Below are positions 1 through 6,462 of a stretch of DNA of 7,314 bases, in pieces. Position numbers and translations under genes: made by a program. Numbering within the stretch: position 1 is the stretch's first letter; each line of letters opens with the position of its first letter. The DNA is from Chlamydiota bacterium (GTDB lineage Bacteria; Chlamydiota; Chlamydiia; Chlamydiales; Rhabdochlamydiaceae), in the NCBI GenBank assembly GCA_016866585.1, contig VGMB01000074.1, forward strand, positions 1-7,314. Direction: 5' to 3'. Under the pieces are notes generated by a model. The model saw only the letters and a list, made by a program, of their open reading frames with translations. It made no database searches and was not told the DNA's origin.

Positions 1-1976
1 GCAGCAATCCCTCATTTCTATTATCGGCACTGTTGAGAAGTGCCTATCAACAATCTCATGAAGGTTTAGATCCTCATTTTGAGCGTCTCCCTTTAGAAAT
101 TCAAGAAAGAATTCAAAATACTATATTACAAAATACATCAGACTCTTCTCCCATCCAAAAGCAGGAGCTAGCTCTACGAGATGTGGCTTTGCATATATAT
201 GATACGGCAGGAGATCCTATTAGAAATAGAGTCGATGGAGCCTTTTACAGGTTCTGTGGTGTCAGAAACACAGGCAATCCTAGTTGGAGTTCATCGCATA
301 TCAGAGATTTCGATAAAACTGAAAAGTTATTTCAGTCTTTAGAGTATGTAGAAACTGAAGAAAAATTAATAAATTGGGCTGGAAATAATCAATGCAAGTT
401 AGACTTGTCTAGATGTATTTTAGAGTTTATCAACGATCCAAGTAAAACAGAGTTAATTTTGGTATTAGATAGTTTTTTCAGTGAAGAAGAGGTTGATTCA
501 TTGCCGGATATATTTAGTAATACTGAATTAAAAAATAGATTGAGGTTTTTGAGCATACAAGAAGGTAATCTTCACCATTTGCCGGATTCAATATGTGATC
601 TTCGTGTATTAGATCGATTAATGATAGCTGATATACCTACAATCGAAAACTTACCAGATCGCTTGGGAGATCTTACGCAACTTGAGATCTTACAAATCAC
701 TCGTACAGAAATTCACTCTCTACCAGAATCTTTAGGTAATCTTAGAAATTTGAGACACTTAAGTTGCTCATACAGTAGACTCCGAGGTTTGCCGGAATCT
801 TTTGGAAACCTTGAGCGTGTTGAAGAGATAAGACTTAACAGCAATCAAATTGAAAATTTGCCACAGTCTATAGGAAATCTTAGATCTTTAAACACTCTAA
901 TTTTGACTGAAAATCGTCTAGAAACTATTCCGACAACGATCTGTAATTTAGGAAATTTGAGAGACATGAGCCTTAATCAAAACCAATTGAGGGATTTGCC
1001 TAATTCTGTAATTGAAATTAATAGATTTTGTAGGATCGATTTAGAAAATTCAGGTCTTTCACTTAACGTTATAAACAGACTAAGAGAACTCTCGGAAGGA
1101 GAAGATTATGTAGGTCCAAGGTTTTCATTTTCTATTGAAGAAACTTTTCACGTAGTACCTTTAGAAAATGAAATTATTGATCGGGTTTTAGCTTCTCTTT
1201 ATGCCAAGGCAGGTTATGAAGAAGTGACGGTTTTTGAACAAAGATATCCAAGTCTTTATCAATTTATTCAACAAAATGAAAAGGAAGAGCTCCTTAGAAT
1301 GTGGATGTCACGGCTTGATTATATGCAAGATAGTCTAAGGGACGAGGAAGGTGGCTTTTCTAGAAAAATACTTTCTTATCTTAGTCTTGCTGAGACAAAT
1401 GAGAATTTTAGGCGGGACTTTTTTTCAATTATCCATGGAGCTACAGAAACTTGTGGTGATCGTATGGCTCTTTCTATTTTACACATAGGCCTAAAAGCTA
1501 AAATGGCAACTATTGATAGAAACGATGCTAAAAACTTCGCAGAGTTTTTGATTCATGGTCCTTGGATGATTGAGCAGCTTGAAAACATAGCAAGAGCTAA
1601 AATTCAAACTCTTCGTTTTGTGGATGAGATAGAGGTATATCTTGCATATCCGGTGAAACTAAGGGAAAGATTGAATATACAAATTGATGTTGATGATATG
1701 CTGTATTTTAGATGTAGCGGCGTTACTCAGGAGGATCTGGACTTAGCAGCAGCTCATATAAATGAAATTATATCAACACTAGAGGCTAAACATAATATCT
1801 TAATCGATAGAGAGGATTGGATTGAATTTTTAGCTCAAAAGTATCCAGCTGCCATTGCTGCATTACGAAGAGAAAGGAACTCTTTGCTTGATAGCGGTAA
1901 TATCTCTTATGCACAGATACAAGACAAATATACTAAAGCCATTCTTGATTTAACGAAAAAGTCTCTAAGGCCTTAG
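1..1976 (+). CDS. LRR-NEL E3 ubiquitin-protein ligase, probable secreted effector (5' partial)
   Basis: Predicted host-directed E3 ubiquitin ligase. Residue numbers count from a TTG at 33, but the frame stays open to the left edge (first full codon at 3) with no convincing start, so the true start probably lies outside the window. Residues about 179-339 hold seven leucine-rich repeats of 22-24 residues (LPxSxGNLxxLxxLxLxxNxL), followed by a divergent cap. Residues about 370-640 match the NEL (novel E3 ligase) domain of IpaH, SspH2, SlrP and NopM. The diagnostic block is TETCGDRMAL (471-480), placing the CxD catalytic cysteine at 474 and its aspartate at 476. In that family the cysteine takes ubiquitin from E2 as a thioester and the LRRs bind the substrate and restrain the ligase. 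The N-terminal 170 residues are unassigned; LPLEIQERI (19-27) weakly recalls an F-box start. No signal peptide or membrane segment is seen. It ends at a strong hairpin terminator and converges with the next gene. Host target unknown. Confidence 0.85.
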   Translation, partial: SNPSFLLSALLRSAYQQSHEGLDPHFERLPLEIQERIQNTILQNTSDSSPIQKQELALRDVALHIYDTAGDPIRNRVDGAFYRFCGVRNTGNPSWSSSHIRDFDKTEKLFQSLEYVETEEKLINWAGNNQCKLDLSRCILEFINDPSKTELILVLDSFFSEEEVDSLPDIFSNTELKNRLRFLSIQEGNLHHLPDSICDLRVLDRLMIADIPTIENLPDRLGDLTQLEILQITRTEIHSLPESLGNLRNLRHLSCSYSRLRGLPESFGNLERVEEIRLNSNQIENLPQSIGNLRSLNTLILTENRLETIPTTICNLGNLRDMSLNQNQLRDLPNSVIEINRFCRIDLENSGLSLNVINRLRELSEGEDYVGPRFSFSIEETFHVVPLENEIIDRVLASLYAKAGYEEVTVFEQRYPSLYQFIQQNEKEELLRMWMSRLDYMQDSLRDEEGGFSRKILSYLSLAETNENFRRDFFSIIHGATETCGDRMALSILHIGLKAKMATIDRNDAKNFAEFLIHGPWMIEQLENIARAKIQTLRFVDEIEVYLAYPVKLRERLNIQIDVDDMLYFRCSGVTQEDLDLAAAHINEIISTLEAKHNILIDREDWIEFLAQKYPAAIAALRRERNSLLDSGNISYAQIQDKYTKAILDLTKKSLRP

Positions 1977-2000
1977 TTACTTTTTTCAAAATAAAAACGT

Positions 2001-2041
2001 ATAGATCTAACAAGATATTCCTTGTTAGATCTATTTTTTTT
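2001..2041. terminator. bidirectional Rho-independent terminator
   Basis: A perfect 14-bp inverted repeat (2001-2014 with 2021-2034) closes a 6-base loop. It is followed on the plus strand by eight Ts (2034-2041). On the minus strand the same hairpin is followed, after a short ACG, by a T-rich stretch (read from 2000 down to about 1988), so it can end both convergent genes. The stop codon of the minus-strand gene (2031-2033) lies inside the stem. Confidence 0.9.
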
Positions 2042-3227
2042 GATCAGGAATAGGAGAGCTTTTTCCCTTGATGGCATTCGACAAAAACATCGCGTAGGAA
2101 GGAGATGGTGTTTGTGAGCCTGTTATATCCCATCCTATGCCATTACTCCTGGAAAAAGACGCTGAGGGTATTCTGCGTAAAAGATAAGGAGAAGAGGGAG
2201 AGGTGGTTTCATGAAAAAGCAAAGGACTTTGCCTTTCTCTAGGAGATCCTATTCTTTCAGATTCTTCCACTAGAAATGTTTCTGCGGATGGATGATGAGA
2301 TAAAGAGTCTATAGAATTTTCTATTAGGTTAATTTCGGATAAATTAACCTTTTTCTCTTCAAGATATTTCAAAGTCTCTAAAAGTTGCTTGGCACAAGGT
2401 TTAAAGTGACCACTTTTACTGGAGATGCTTTTAATTTCACCAGTAGATTTAGTTATGATTTCACCAGCGCCTAAAACAGGTTGTCCGCTATTAAAGCTTG
2501 AATGATGAAATTTTCCTGTGATGTAGGGGCCTATGTACATTTTTTCATCAGGTAAAATAGCGTATATGGCGGAGTGATTTGATTTTTCAGAGCGTACAAA
2601 GTCAGTATGGAAAGGATGTCCATTTTTATAAATTTTACCGTCAACGAAATCAACAGCATATTCAACACGTTCTACAGGATTGAGATATCTGACTTTAGAA
2701 ACACCTTGATCTGCTTTGAATTTGTATAAAAATGCTTCGAATGAACAGGAAGAGGAGCTTCTAGCCCAAATTTTCAATAAATCATTTATTTCGGTGCCAT
2801 TAGGATGGTCTGGAAGAAGGGCCTCTTGCCAGTATTTTGTTTCTAAAATTTTATAGCTAAAATAAGGATGAGAAGTTCCGAAGCTTAGGTAAATTGCTTT
2901 ATGAATAGCCCTTAATTTCTTAGTCTGCAAGCTCTCTGCACCAGCAATCGTGGCAGAAAAAAGTTGAAAATCTCTATCTTTAAGAAGATCATGATCTAGG
3001 CTTTCAGTGTGGTAATTGGCAGCCAAAATAATAAGTCTTTTGAAACGCTCCCCGCAGATCTTTTGCTGTGGTTTTAAAGATTCTAGATTCTCTAACGGCT
3101 CTAAAATGTAGTCCTTGTTTCCAAAAATAGTTCTAACTTTTAGCCCAACACTATCTGTAACATTATAAATGTCGTAATTTTTTCGTATTAAAATAGGGTT
3201 TGCATTAAAAGAGGTAGTTTTTGTCAT
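2031..3227 (-). CDS. IQM-like domain protein with Ser/Pro-rich tail, possible effector
   Basis: A 398-residue soluble protein without signal peptide or membrane segment; biochemical function unknown. Residues about 180-295 resemble the conserved module of plant IQM (IQ-motif) proteins and related bacterial and fungal proteins. A YLNPVERVEY segment (181-190) comes first, then a strand ending in MYIGPYITGKFHHSSF (230-245), then a GxxVLGAGEI segment (248-256), then SGHFKP (272-277), then a helix ETLKYLEEKKVNL (284-296). The plant proteins carry FQHSSFLAG...AAGRL...SGHYxPT in the same order. No calmodulin-binding IQ motif is obvious here. Residues about 310-398 are rich in Ser, Pro and basic residues and look disordered. 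The N-terminus (MTKTTSFNAN) is Thr/Ser-rich, as in many type III substrates. ATG at 3227 is supported by a promoter-like TATAAT 32 bases upstream and a GAGAG about 10 bases upstream. It is transcribed divergently from the yeiH-like gene. The IQM resemblance is recalled from family patterns, not searched. Confidence 0.75.
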   Translation of the reverse strand: MTKTTSFNANPILIRKNYDIYNVTDSVGLKVRTIFGNKDYILEPLENLESLKPQQKICGERFKRLIILAANYHTESLDHDLLKDRDFQLFSATIAGAESLQTKKLRAIHKAIYLSFGTSHPYFSYKILETKYWQEALLPDHPNGTEINDLLKIWARSSSSCSFEAFLYKFKADQGVSKVRYLNPVERVEYAVDFVDGKIYKNGHPFHTDFVRSEKSNHSAIYAILPDEKMYIGPYITGKFHHSSFNSGQPVLGAGEIITKSTGEIKSISSKSGHFKPCAKQLLETLKYLEEKKVNLSEINLIENSIDSLSHHPSAETFLVEESERIGSPRERQSPLLFHETTSPSSPYLLRRIPSASFSRSNGIGWDITGSQTPSPSYAMFLSNAIKGKSSPIPDQKK

Positions 3228-3259
3228 ATTTACGAGCTCTCTATTTGAGATTAGAGTTA

Positions 3260-3289
3260 ATTATACTCCCGAAATGGTAAAAAAAACAA
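3260..3289 (-). promoter_or_regulatory. sigma70-type promoter for the IQM-like gene
   Basis: On the minus strand TTGTTT (3289-3284) and a perfect TATAAT (3265-3260) are separated by 18 bases. Transcription would begin near 3253, giving a leader of roughly 25 nucleotides before the ATG at 3227. Confidence 0.55.
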
Positions 3290-3310
3290 TTTTTAAATTT
3301 ATTTAAATCG

Positions 3311-3316
3311 TATAAT
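3311..3316 (+). promoter_or_regulatory. candidate -10 box for the yeiH-like gene
   Basis: A perfect TATAAT on the plus strand in the divergent intergenic region. No good -35 hexamer is visible; the T-rich stretch at 3290-3295 is the only candidate, at a short spacing of 15. If used, the mRNA leader would be about 90 nucleotides long before the ATG at 3413. In DNA this AT-rich, chance occurrence is a real alternative. Confidence 0.35.
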
Positions 3317-3401
3317 TTTGGATATTTTGCAGAAGCAAATCTAATTTAATGTTTTAAATAATATCGATTTTGCTTATTTAAGAGTTATTTAAGCATATAT
3401 T

Positions 3402-3407
3402 AGGTGG
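3402..3407 (+). promoter_or_regulatory. Shine-Dalgarno that fixes the yeiH-like start
   Basis: AGGTGG ends 5 bases before ATG 3413. It overlaps the alternative in-frame GTG at 3404, which would therefore have no ribosome-binding site of its own. Confidence 0.7.
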
Positions 3408-3412
3408 TCTTC

Positions 3413-4426
3413 ATGCCTTTTTCAAAAAAAAATATTACAGGCACGGTAAATGGTATTGTATTTGTTTTTTTGTTTGCCCTTTCAAGCCTTTACATAGTCT
3501 CAATACCCTTACTTGCTGAATATGGAATCAGTTCTCTTATGGTCGCTATTGTTTTAGGAATATTTTACGGAAATACACTTCATCATCAATTTCCTCAAGA
3601 TTGGTCTAGAGGACTTCATTTTTGTTCCAAGAGACTTTTAAGATTAGCTATTATTTTGTATGGGTTTCGAGTCAATTTCCAGCAGCTGTTTGCTGTTGGG
3701 CTACAGGGTCTTGTTTTAGATGTACTAATAGTTTTTTCCACAATATTGCTAGGTTGGTGGATTGGATCTAAGCTTTTTAAGCTAGATAGTGATCTTTCTC
3801 TTTTGGTTGGTGTTGGTTCTGGAATTTGCGGTGCAGCTGCGGTCCTTGCTATGGAAGATGTTGTGAAAAGCCAACCCTTCAAAGCAACAATAGCTGTTGC
3901 AACCGTTGTTGTCTTTGGGACTTTGTCTATGTTTATATATCCAATACTACAGCAATCGGATGTGTTTGGATTCACTCCTCAGCAGTTCGGTGTTTTTTCA
4001 GGCGCTAGTGTTCATGAGGTAGCTCAGGTTATAGTATCTGGATCAGCTATAAGCCAAGATGTCGCGACTACTGCTATCGTTGTAAAAATGCTTAGGGTTA
4101 TCTTGCTTGTTCCAGTTCTGTTAATTTGTGCAATGTTTTTTAAAGGTAAAATCAAAGGGAAAGTGAAACAGGGGATAACCATACCATGGTTTGCCCTAGG
4201 ATTTCTTGCTGTTATCGGACTTAATTCTATGAGGTGGATCCCCGTTGGTGTTGTAGCTATTATAAATCAGATCGATATTTTATTTCTAACGATGGCTATG
4301 GGCTCAATTGGAATAGAAACTAGTATTAACAAAATCAAACAAGTGGGTTGCAAGCCGTTCTACCTTGCAGGTATTTTGTTTTTTTGGCTCACAGGTAGTG
4401 CCTATTTAATGATTAAATATTTTTAA
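3413..4426 (+). CDS. yeiH: YeiH/PSE-family (UPF0324) integral membrane protein, putative sulfate exporter
   Basis: Polytopic inner-membrane protein of the PSE family (Pfam Cons_hypoth698, TC 2.A.98), named for a proposed sulfate or sulfonate export role that is poorly proven. The length, 337 residues from the ATG, is close to E. coli YeiH (about 349). Family blocks are all intact: LAIILYGFRVNFQQL (78-92), GSGICGAAAVLAMEDVV (135-151), the TVVVFGT...IYP helix (165-177), FGVFSGASVHEVAQV (192-206), MLRVILLVPVLL (226-237) and AMGSIGIETSI (295-305). About ten hydrophobic helices can be drawn. An in-frame GTG at 3404 lies inside the Shine-Dalgarno AGGTGG (3402-3407), which is placed 5 bases before ATG 3413, so the ATG is preferred. 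It stands alone between a divergent promoter region and a terminator, so the context gives no clue to substrate. The family call is firm and the substrate is not; the symbol is by family resemblance. Confidence 0.92.
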   Translation: MPFSKKNITGTVNGIVFVFLFALSSLYIVSIPLLAEYGISSLMVAIVLGIFYGNTLHHQFPQDWSRGLHFCSKRLLRLAIILYGFRVNFQQLFAVGLQGLVLDVLIVFSTILLGWWIGSKLFKLDSDLSLLVGVGSGICGAAAVLAMEDVVKSQPFKATIAVATVVVFGTLSMFIYPILQQSDVFGFTPQQFGVFSGASVHEVAQVIVSGSAISQDVATTAIVVKMLRVILLVPVLLICAMFFKGKIKGKVKQGITIPWFALGFLAVIGLNSMRWIPVGVVAIINQIDILFLTMAMGSIGIETSINKIKQVGCKPFYLAGILFFWLTGSAYLMIKYF

Positions 4427-4430
4427 GATT

Positions 4431-4475
4431 AAAAGGACAGGAGGATCTTTTAACAAGTCTTCCTGTCCTTTTTTT
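4431..4475. terminator. bidirectional Rho-independent terminator between yeiH-like gene and hsp20
   Basis: A perfect 12-bp inverted repeat pairs 4431-4442 with 4461-4472, enclosing an 18-base loop whose ends can pair further. On the plus strand the stem runs into seven Ts ending at 4475, a good terminator for the yeiH-like gene. On the minus strand it lies just after the hsp20 stop and ends in TTTTAATCTT, a weaker U-tract. Confidence 0.9.
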
Positions 4476-4477
4476 AA

Positions 4478-4891
4478 TTACTTGGATTTGAATTTAATTT
4501 TTTTAGATTCCTTCTTTCCTGATTTCGCAAAATTAACCCTCATGATCCCATCTTTGTACACGGCCTCAGGTTCTTTTTTATCATCAATAAGTCCTGGTAT
4601 CTGCACTCTATAAGAAAAGGAGCTTGAAGCCTTTTTGTAATATTTTTTCTTTTTATCTTGTTCTTGTTCGTTTTTTTCACCATGGATCCAAAGTATACCT
4701 TTATCATAGGTCAGCTCGATATCTTCAGGTTTTAGACCTGGTAGGTGGGCTTCTACATATATGTTATTGTTGTCCTCTGAAACGGAAAGACCTGATTCAT
4801 TTTTTTCTTCTAATTTCCAAAGGTCTTCATCAAAAAAGGGAATGCCTGGGAAATTTCTAAAAGCAGGGAAATTTTCATCTTTATCAGCCAT
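4478..4891 (-). CDS. Hsp20/alpha-crystallin family small heat-shock protein
   Basis: A cytosolic ATP-independent holdase chaperone that binds unfolding proteins and forms oligomers. From ATG 4891 the protein has 137 residues, usual for bacterial Hsp20. A short Phe-rich N-terminal arm (1-33) precedes the alpha-crystallin domain (about 34-125). Landmarks are VEAHLPGLKPEDIEL (46-60), ILWIHGE (66-72), a Lys/Gln-rich loop (73-87), SFSYRVQIPG (91-100) and the AVYKDGIMRV strand (110-119), which is the A-x-x-x-G-I/V-L/M signature. The Lys-rich tail KKIKFKSK (130-137) has IKF where the usual oligomer-bridging I-x-I/V motif would be, so that contact may be altered. The frame extends to a TTG at 4915, but ATG 4891 has an AGG about 8 bases upstream and begins the recognisable N-terminus. 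No CIRCE element was seen upstream. It follows the pentein gene in the same direction with 72 AT-rich bases between and no terminator, so read-through is possible. Confidence 0.93.
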   Translation of the reverse strand: MADKDENFPAFRNFPGIPFFDEDLWKLEEKNESGLSVSEDNNNIYVEAHLPGLKPEDIELTYDKGILWIHGEKNEQEQDKKKKYYKKASSSFSYRVQIPGLIDDKKEPEAVYKDGIMRVNFAKSGKKESKKIKFKSK

Positions 4892-4963
4892 TTTAAAACC
4901 TATTATTAATACCAACTTAATTTAATTATTAATTATTTTGCAATTAATTTAAATTATTTTTTA

Positions 4964-6361
4964 TTAACTTTTATTTTCCCATGTTATGCAGTGGAGGCCA
5001 GCAGATGTCTCTCTTAGTAGGGTGCTCATAAGTCTTTCATCAAGAAATAAGAGCTCGCAGGATGGAATGTTACCTGTTACAAGTTGAGAAAATATTTGGT
5101 CGATGGTTTCTACACCGCTTTGAGCAGTGATTACTAGAGACCTAGATTCATCGTCTAAAAGTACAGCGTTCATTAAGTTAATGGGGTGGATGCTACTATT
5201 TGCAAATCCTTCTAGTTTACCAGGAACAAATATAGGCTCCCCACCAAGTTTAACTATTTCATCAGCACAAGAGAGTTTCCATTTTCTATTTATCAAATAT
5301 TGTGATTCTGATTGTTTTCTATAAGATTCAATCTGCTTATTTTTTGATCTTTCAGGTAAGAGACTCAATACTTGTTCTTCATCGTGTATAAAGACTTTTC
5401 CACCGGGGGCTACAAAAATCGACAGGTCTATGTGAAAGTCCAATTGTGGTATAAATCCGATAGAGTCTAGAGGAAGCTGAAGGTCTTCAGCTATTACTTC
5501 CTGACTTATACTCCATTTAGCCTGCAATTCTTTAGCTTTATCTTTATATGTGGGTATATCAGATGAACTAATCGGAGCCATCATTTCCATTTTGACTCCA
5601 GTAATACCACCAAACCTCTGTCGGATAACAGTTTGGAGCTCCATAAACTTCGTTGGATTTTTACTTCTATTCTCTAGCATTTCATCATACAAAGGCAAAA
5701 ACTCTTCAAGAAGGTTTTTATTTTTGGCCATTCTAAGAAAATCCTCGGAAGGCATATCGATAGTACTTTGTAAAATTGCAATCCTCTCACTGTTTTCTAA
5801 AAAATAACCACTGTCTTCAAGATTAATCAGAGTAAGGCTAACGCTAGACAGACCGACTATGGATCGCTGCTGCCCCTCTGCATTTTTGAAAATTAAGCAA
5901 TTTCCTCCCTCTAGGACGCTTCTTCCTACTTCATGAGATAGGCCCAGATCCTTAGCAACTTTTTCTTTTTTATCGATATATTCTTCGGAAAACCCTTTTC
6001 CATATCCGGCTCTATGGAAATATTGAGCTATCTGTCTACAGTTTATGGGCAGATAAGCTAAAAACTTAAAGTCGAGGTTTTTTTCACAGAGCATTGAAGG
6101 TAAAAGATGGGACCCATCGTGCCTTATTACTCTAAAGTCTCTACCAAAAATGACTTCTGCCTCATTATACATAGGATCAAGCTCTACTATCCATTTTCCT
6201 GAAAGTTGAGATCTGTCTAACTGCTCTCTCAGAGGTATTAAAAGCTGTTGCGCCCCCAGGAATAAAGTCGAGATTTTATTTTCACAAGTAATTCTATCAC
6301 AAGTTCTTGTGGTTAAATCTATAGAAGGGGATGGTGATGAAGTTGAAGCAATAGCTGACAT
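4964..6361 (-). CDS. pentein-superfamily guanidino-group enzyme (arginine/peptidyl-arginine deiminase-like)
   Basis: A 465-residue protein carrying, in the right order, the landmarks of the pentein (guanidine-modifying) fold shared by arginine deiminase, agmatine deiminase, dimethylargininase and PAD. They are FGRD (72-75), EGGN (151-154), FHIDLSIFVAPGG (309-321, the H-x-D pair at 310 and 312), INLMNAVLL (394-402) and GLHCIT (455-460). Cys458 lies 7 residues from the C-terminus, as the nucleophile does near the end of these enzymes. The HIDLSIFV segment is close to the PAD-type GHVDEFLSFV. The family hydrolyses or transfers guanidinium groups, so a deiminase acting on arginine, an arginine derivative or protein arginine is likely, but the substrate cannot be read. 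About 155 residues separate EGG from HxD, much more than in arginine deiminase. The Ser/Thr/Pro-rich N-terminus (MSAIASTSSPSPS) lacks a Sec signal and could be a type III secretion signal. ATG 6361 is preceded by a weak GAG and by a TATAAT 34 bases upstream. Confidence 0.75.
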   Translation of the reverse strand: MSAIASTSSPSPSIDLTTRTCDRITCENKISTLFLGAQQLLIPLREQLDRSQLSGKWIVELDPMYNEAEVIFGRDFRVIRHDGSHLLPSMLCEKNLDFKFLAYLPINCRQIAQYFHRAGYGKGFSEEYIDKKEKVAKDLGLSHEVGRSVLEGGNCLIFKNAEGQQRSIVGLSSVSLTLINLEDSGYFLENSERIAILQSTIDMPSEDFLRMAKNKNLLEEFLPLYDEMLENRSKNPTKFMELQTVIRQRFGGITGVKMEMMAPISSSDIPTYKDKAKELQAKWSISQEVIAEDLQLPLDSIGFIPQLDFHIDLSIFVAPGGKVFIHDEEQVLSLLPERSKNKQIESYRKQSESQYLINRKWKLSCADEIVKLGGEPIFVPGKLEGFANSSIHPINLMNAVLLDDESRSLVITAQSGVETIDQIFSQLVTGNIPSCELLFLDERLMSTLLRETSAGLHCITWENKS

Positions 6362-6395
6362 GAAAATCTCATATTTTTTATTTATCTAGATAGTA

Positions 6396-6401
6396 ATTAT
6401 A
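6396..6401 (-). promoter_or_regulatory. -10 box for the pentein-enzyme gene
   Basis: A perfect TATAAT on the minus strand, 34 bases before ATG 6361. The -35 position holds only AT-rich sequence (TTATTA at spacing 18). The ten bases AGTATAATTA are identical to those around the -10 of the IQM-like gene. Confidence 0.45.
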
Positions 6402-6443
6402 CTAAAATTAAATATATTTTAATAATTTAAAATATAGCCTATC

Positions 6444-6462
6444 TTTAATTTAATTTAATTTA
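6444..6462. repeat. TTTAA pentanucleotide microrepeat
   Basis: About 3.8 head-to-tail copies of TTTAA lie upstream of the pentein-gene promoter. The tract is short and could be simple AT drift, but it is an exact tandem and may vary in copy number between strains. Confidence 0.6.

Noticed and set aside
33..35. TTG at 33 as the start of the LRR-NEL gene
   Set aside because: No Shine-Dalgarno precedes it and the frame continues open to the window's left edge, so the gene is better treated as 5'-truncated.
3616..3975. 119-codon minus-strand open frame
   Set aside because: It lies wholly within the yeiH-like gene, whose protein matches its family throughout; the antisense product has no recognisable features.
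3826..4008. 60-codon plus-strand frame rich in Cys
   Set aside because: Out-of-frame shadow of the yeiH-like gene's GSGICGAAAV region; the Cys richness comes from reading Gly/Ala/Val codons in another frame.
4624..4860. 78-codon plus-strand frame
   Set aside because: Antisense to the well-supported hsp20 alpha-crystallin domain, with no ribosome-binding site or family match.
4892..4915. Upstream TTG start for hsp20 at 4915
   Set aside because: The added residues are hydrophobic and atypical of Hsp20 N-termini, and the AGG ribosome-binding site favours ATG 4891.
4892..4963. CIRCE or other heat-shock operator upstream of hsp20
   Set aside because: The region is almost pure A/T; no TTAGCACTC/GAGTGCTAA inverted repeat is present and no convincing -35/-10 pair could be placed.
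5127..5807. Two plus-strand frames of 65 and 85 codons
   Set aside because: Both are antisense to the pentein gene, which has conserved motifs on either side of them.
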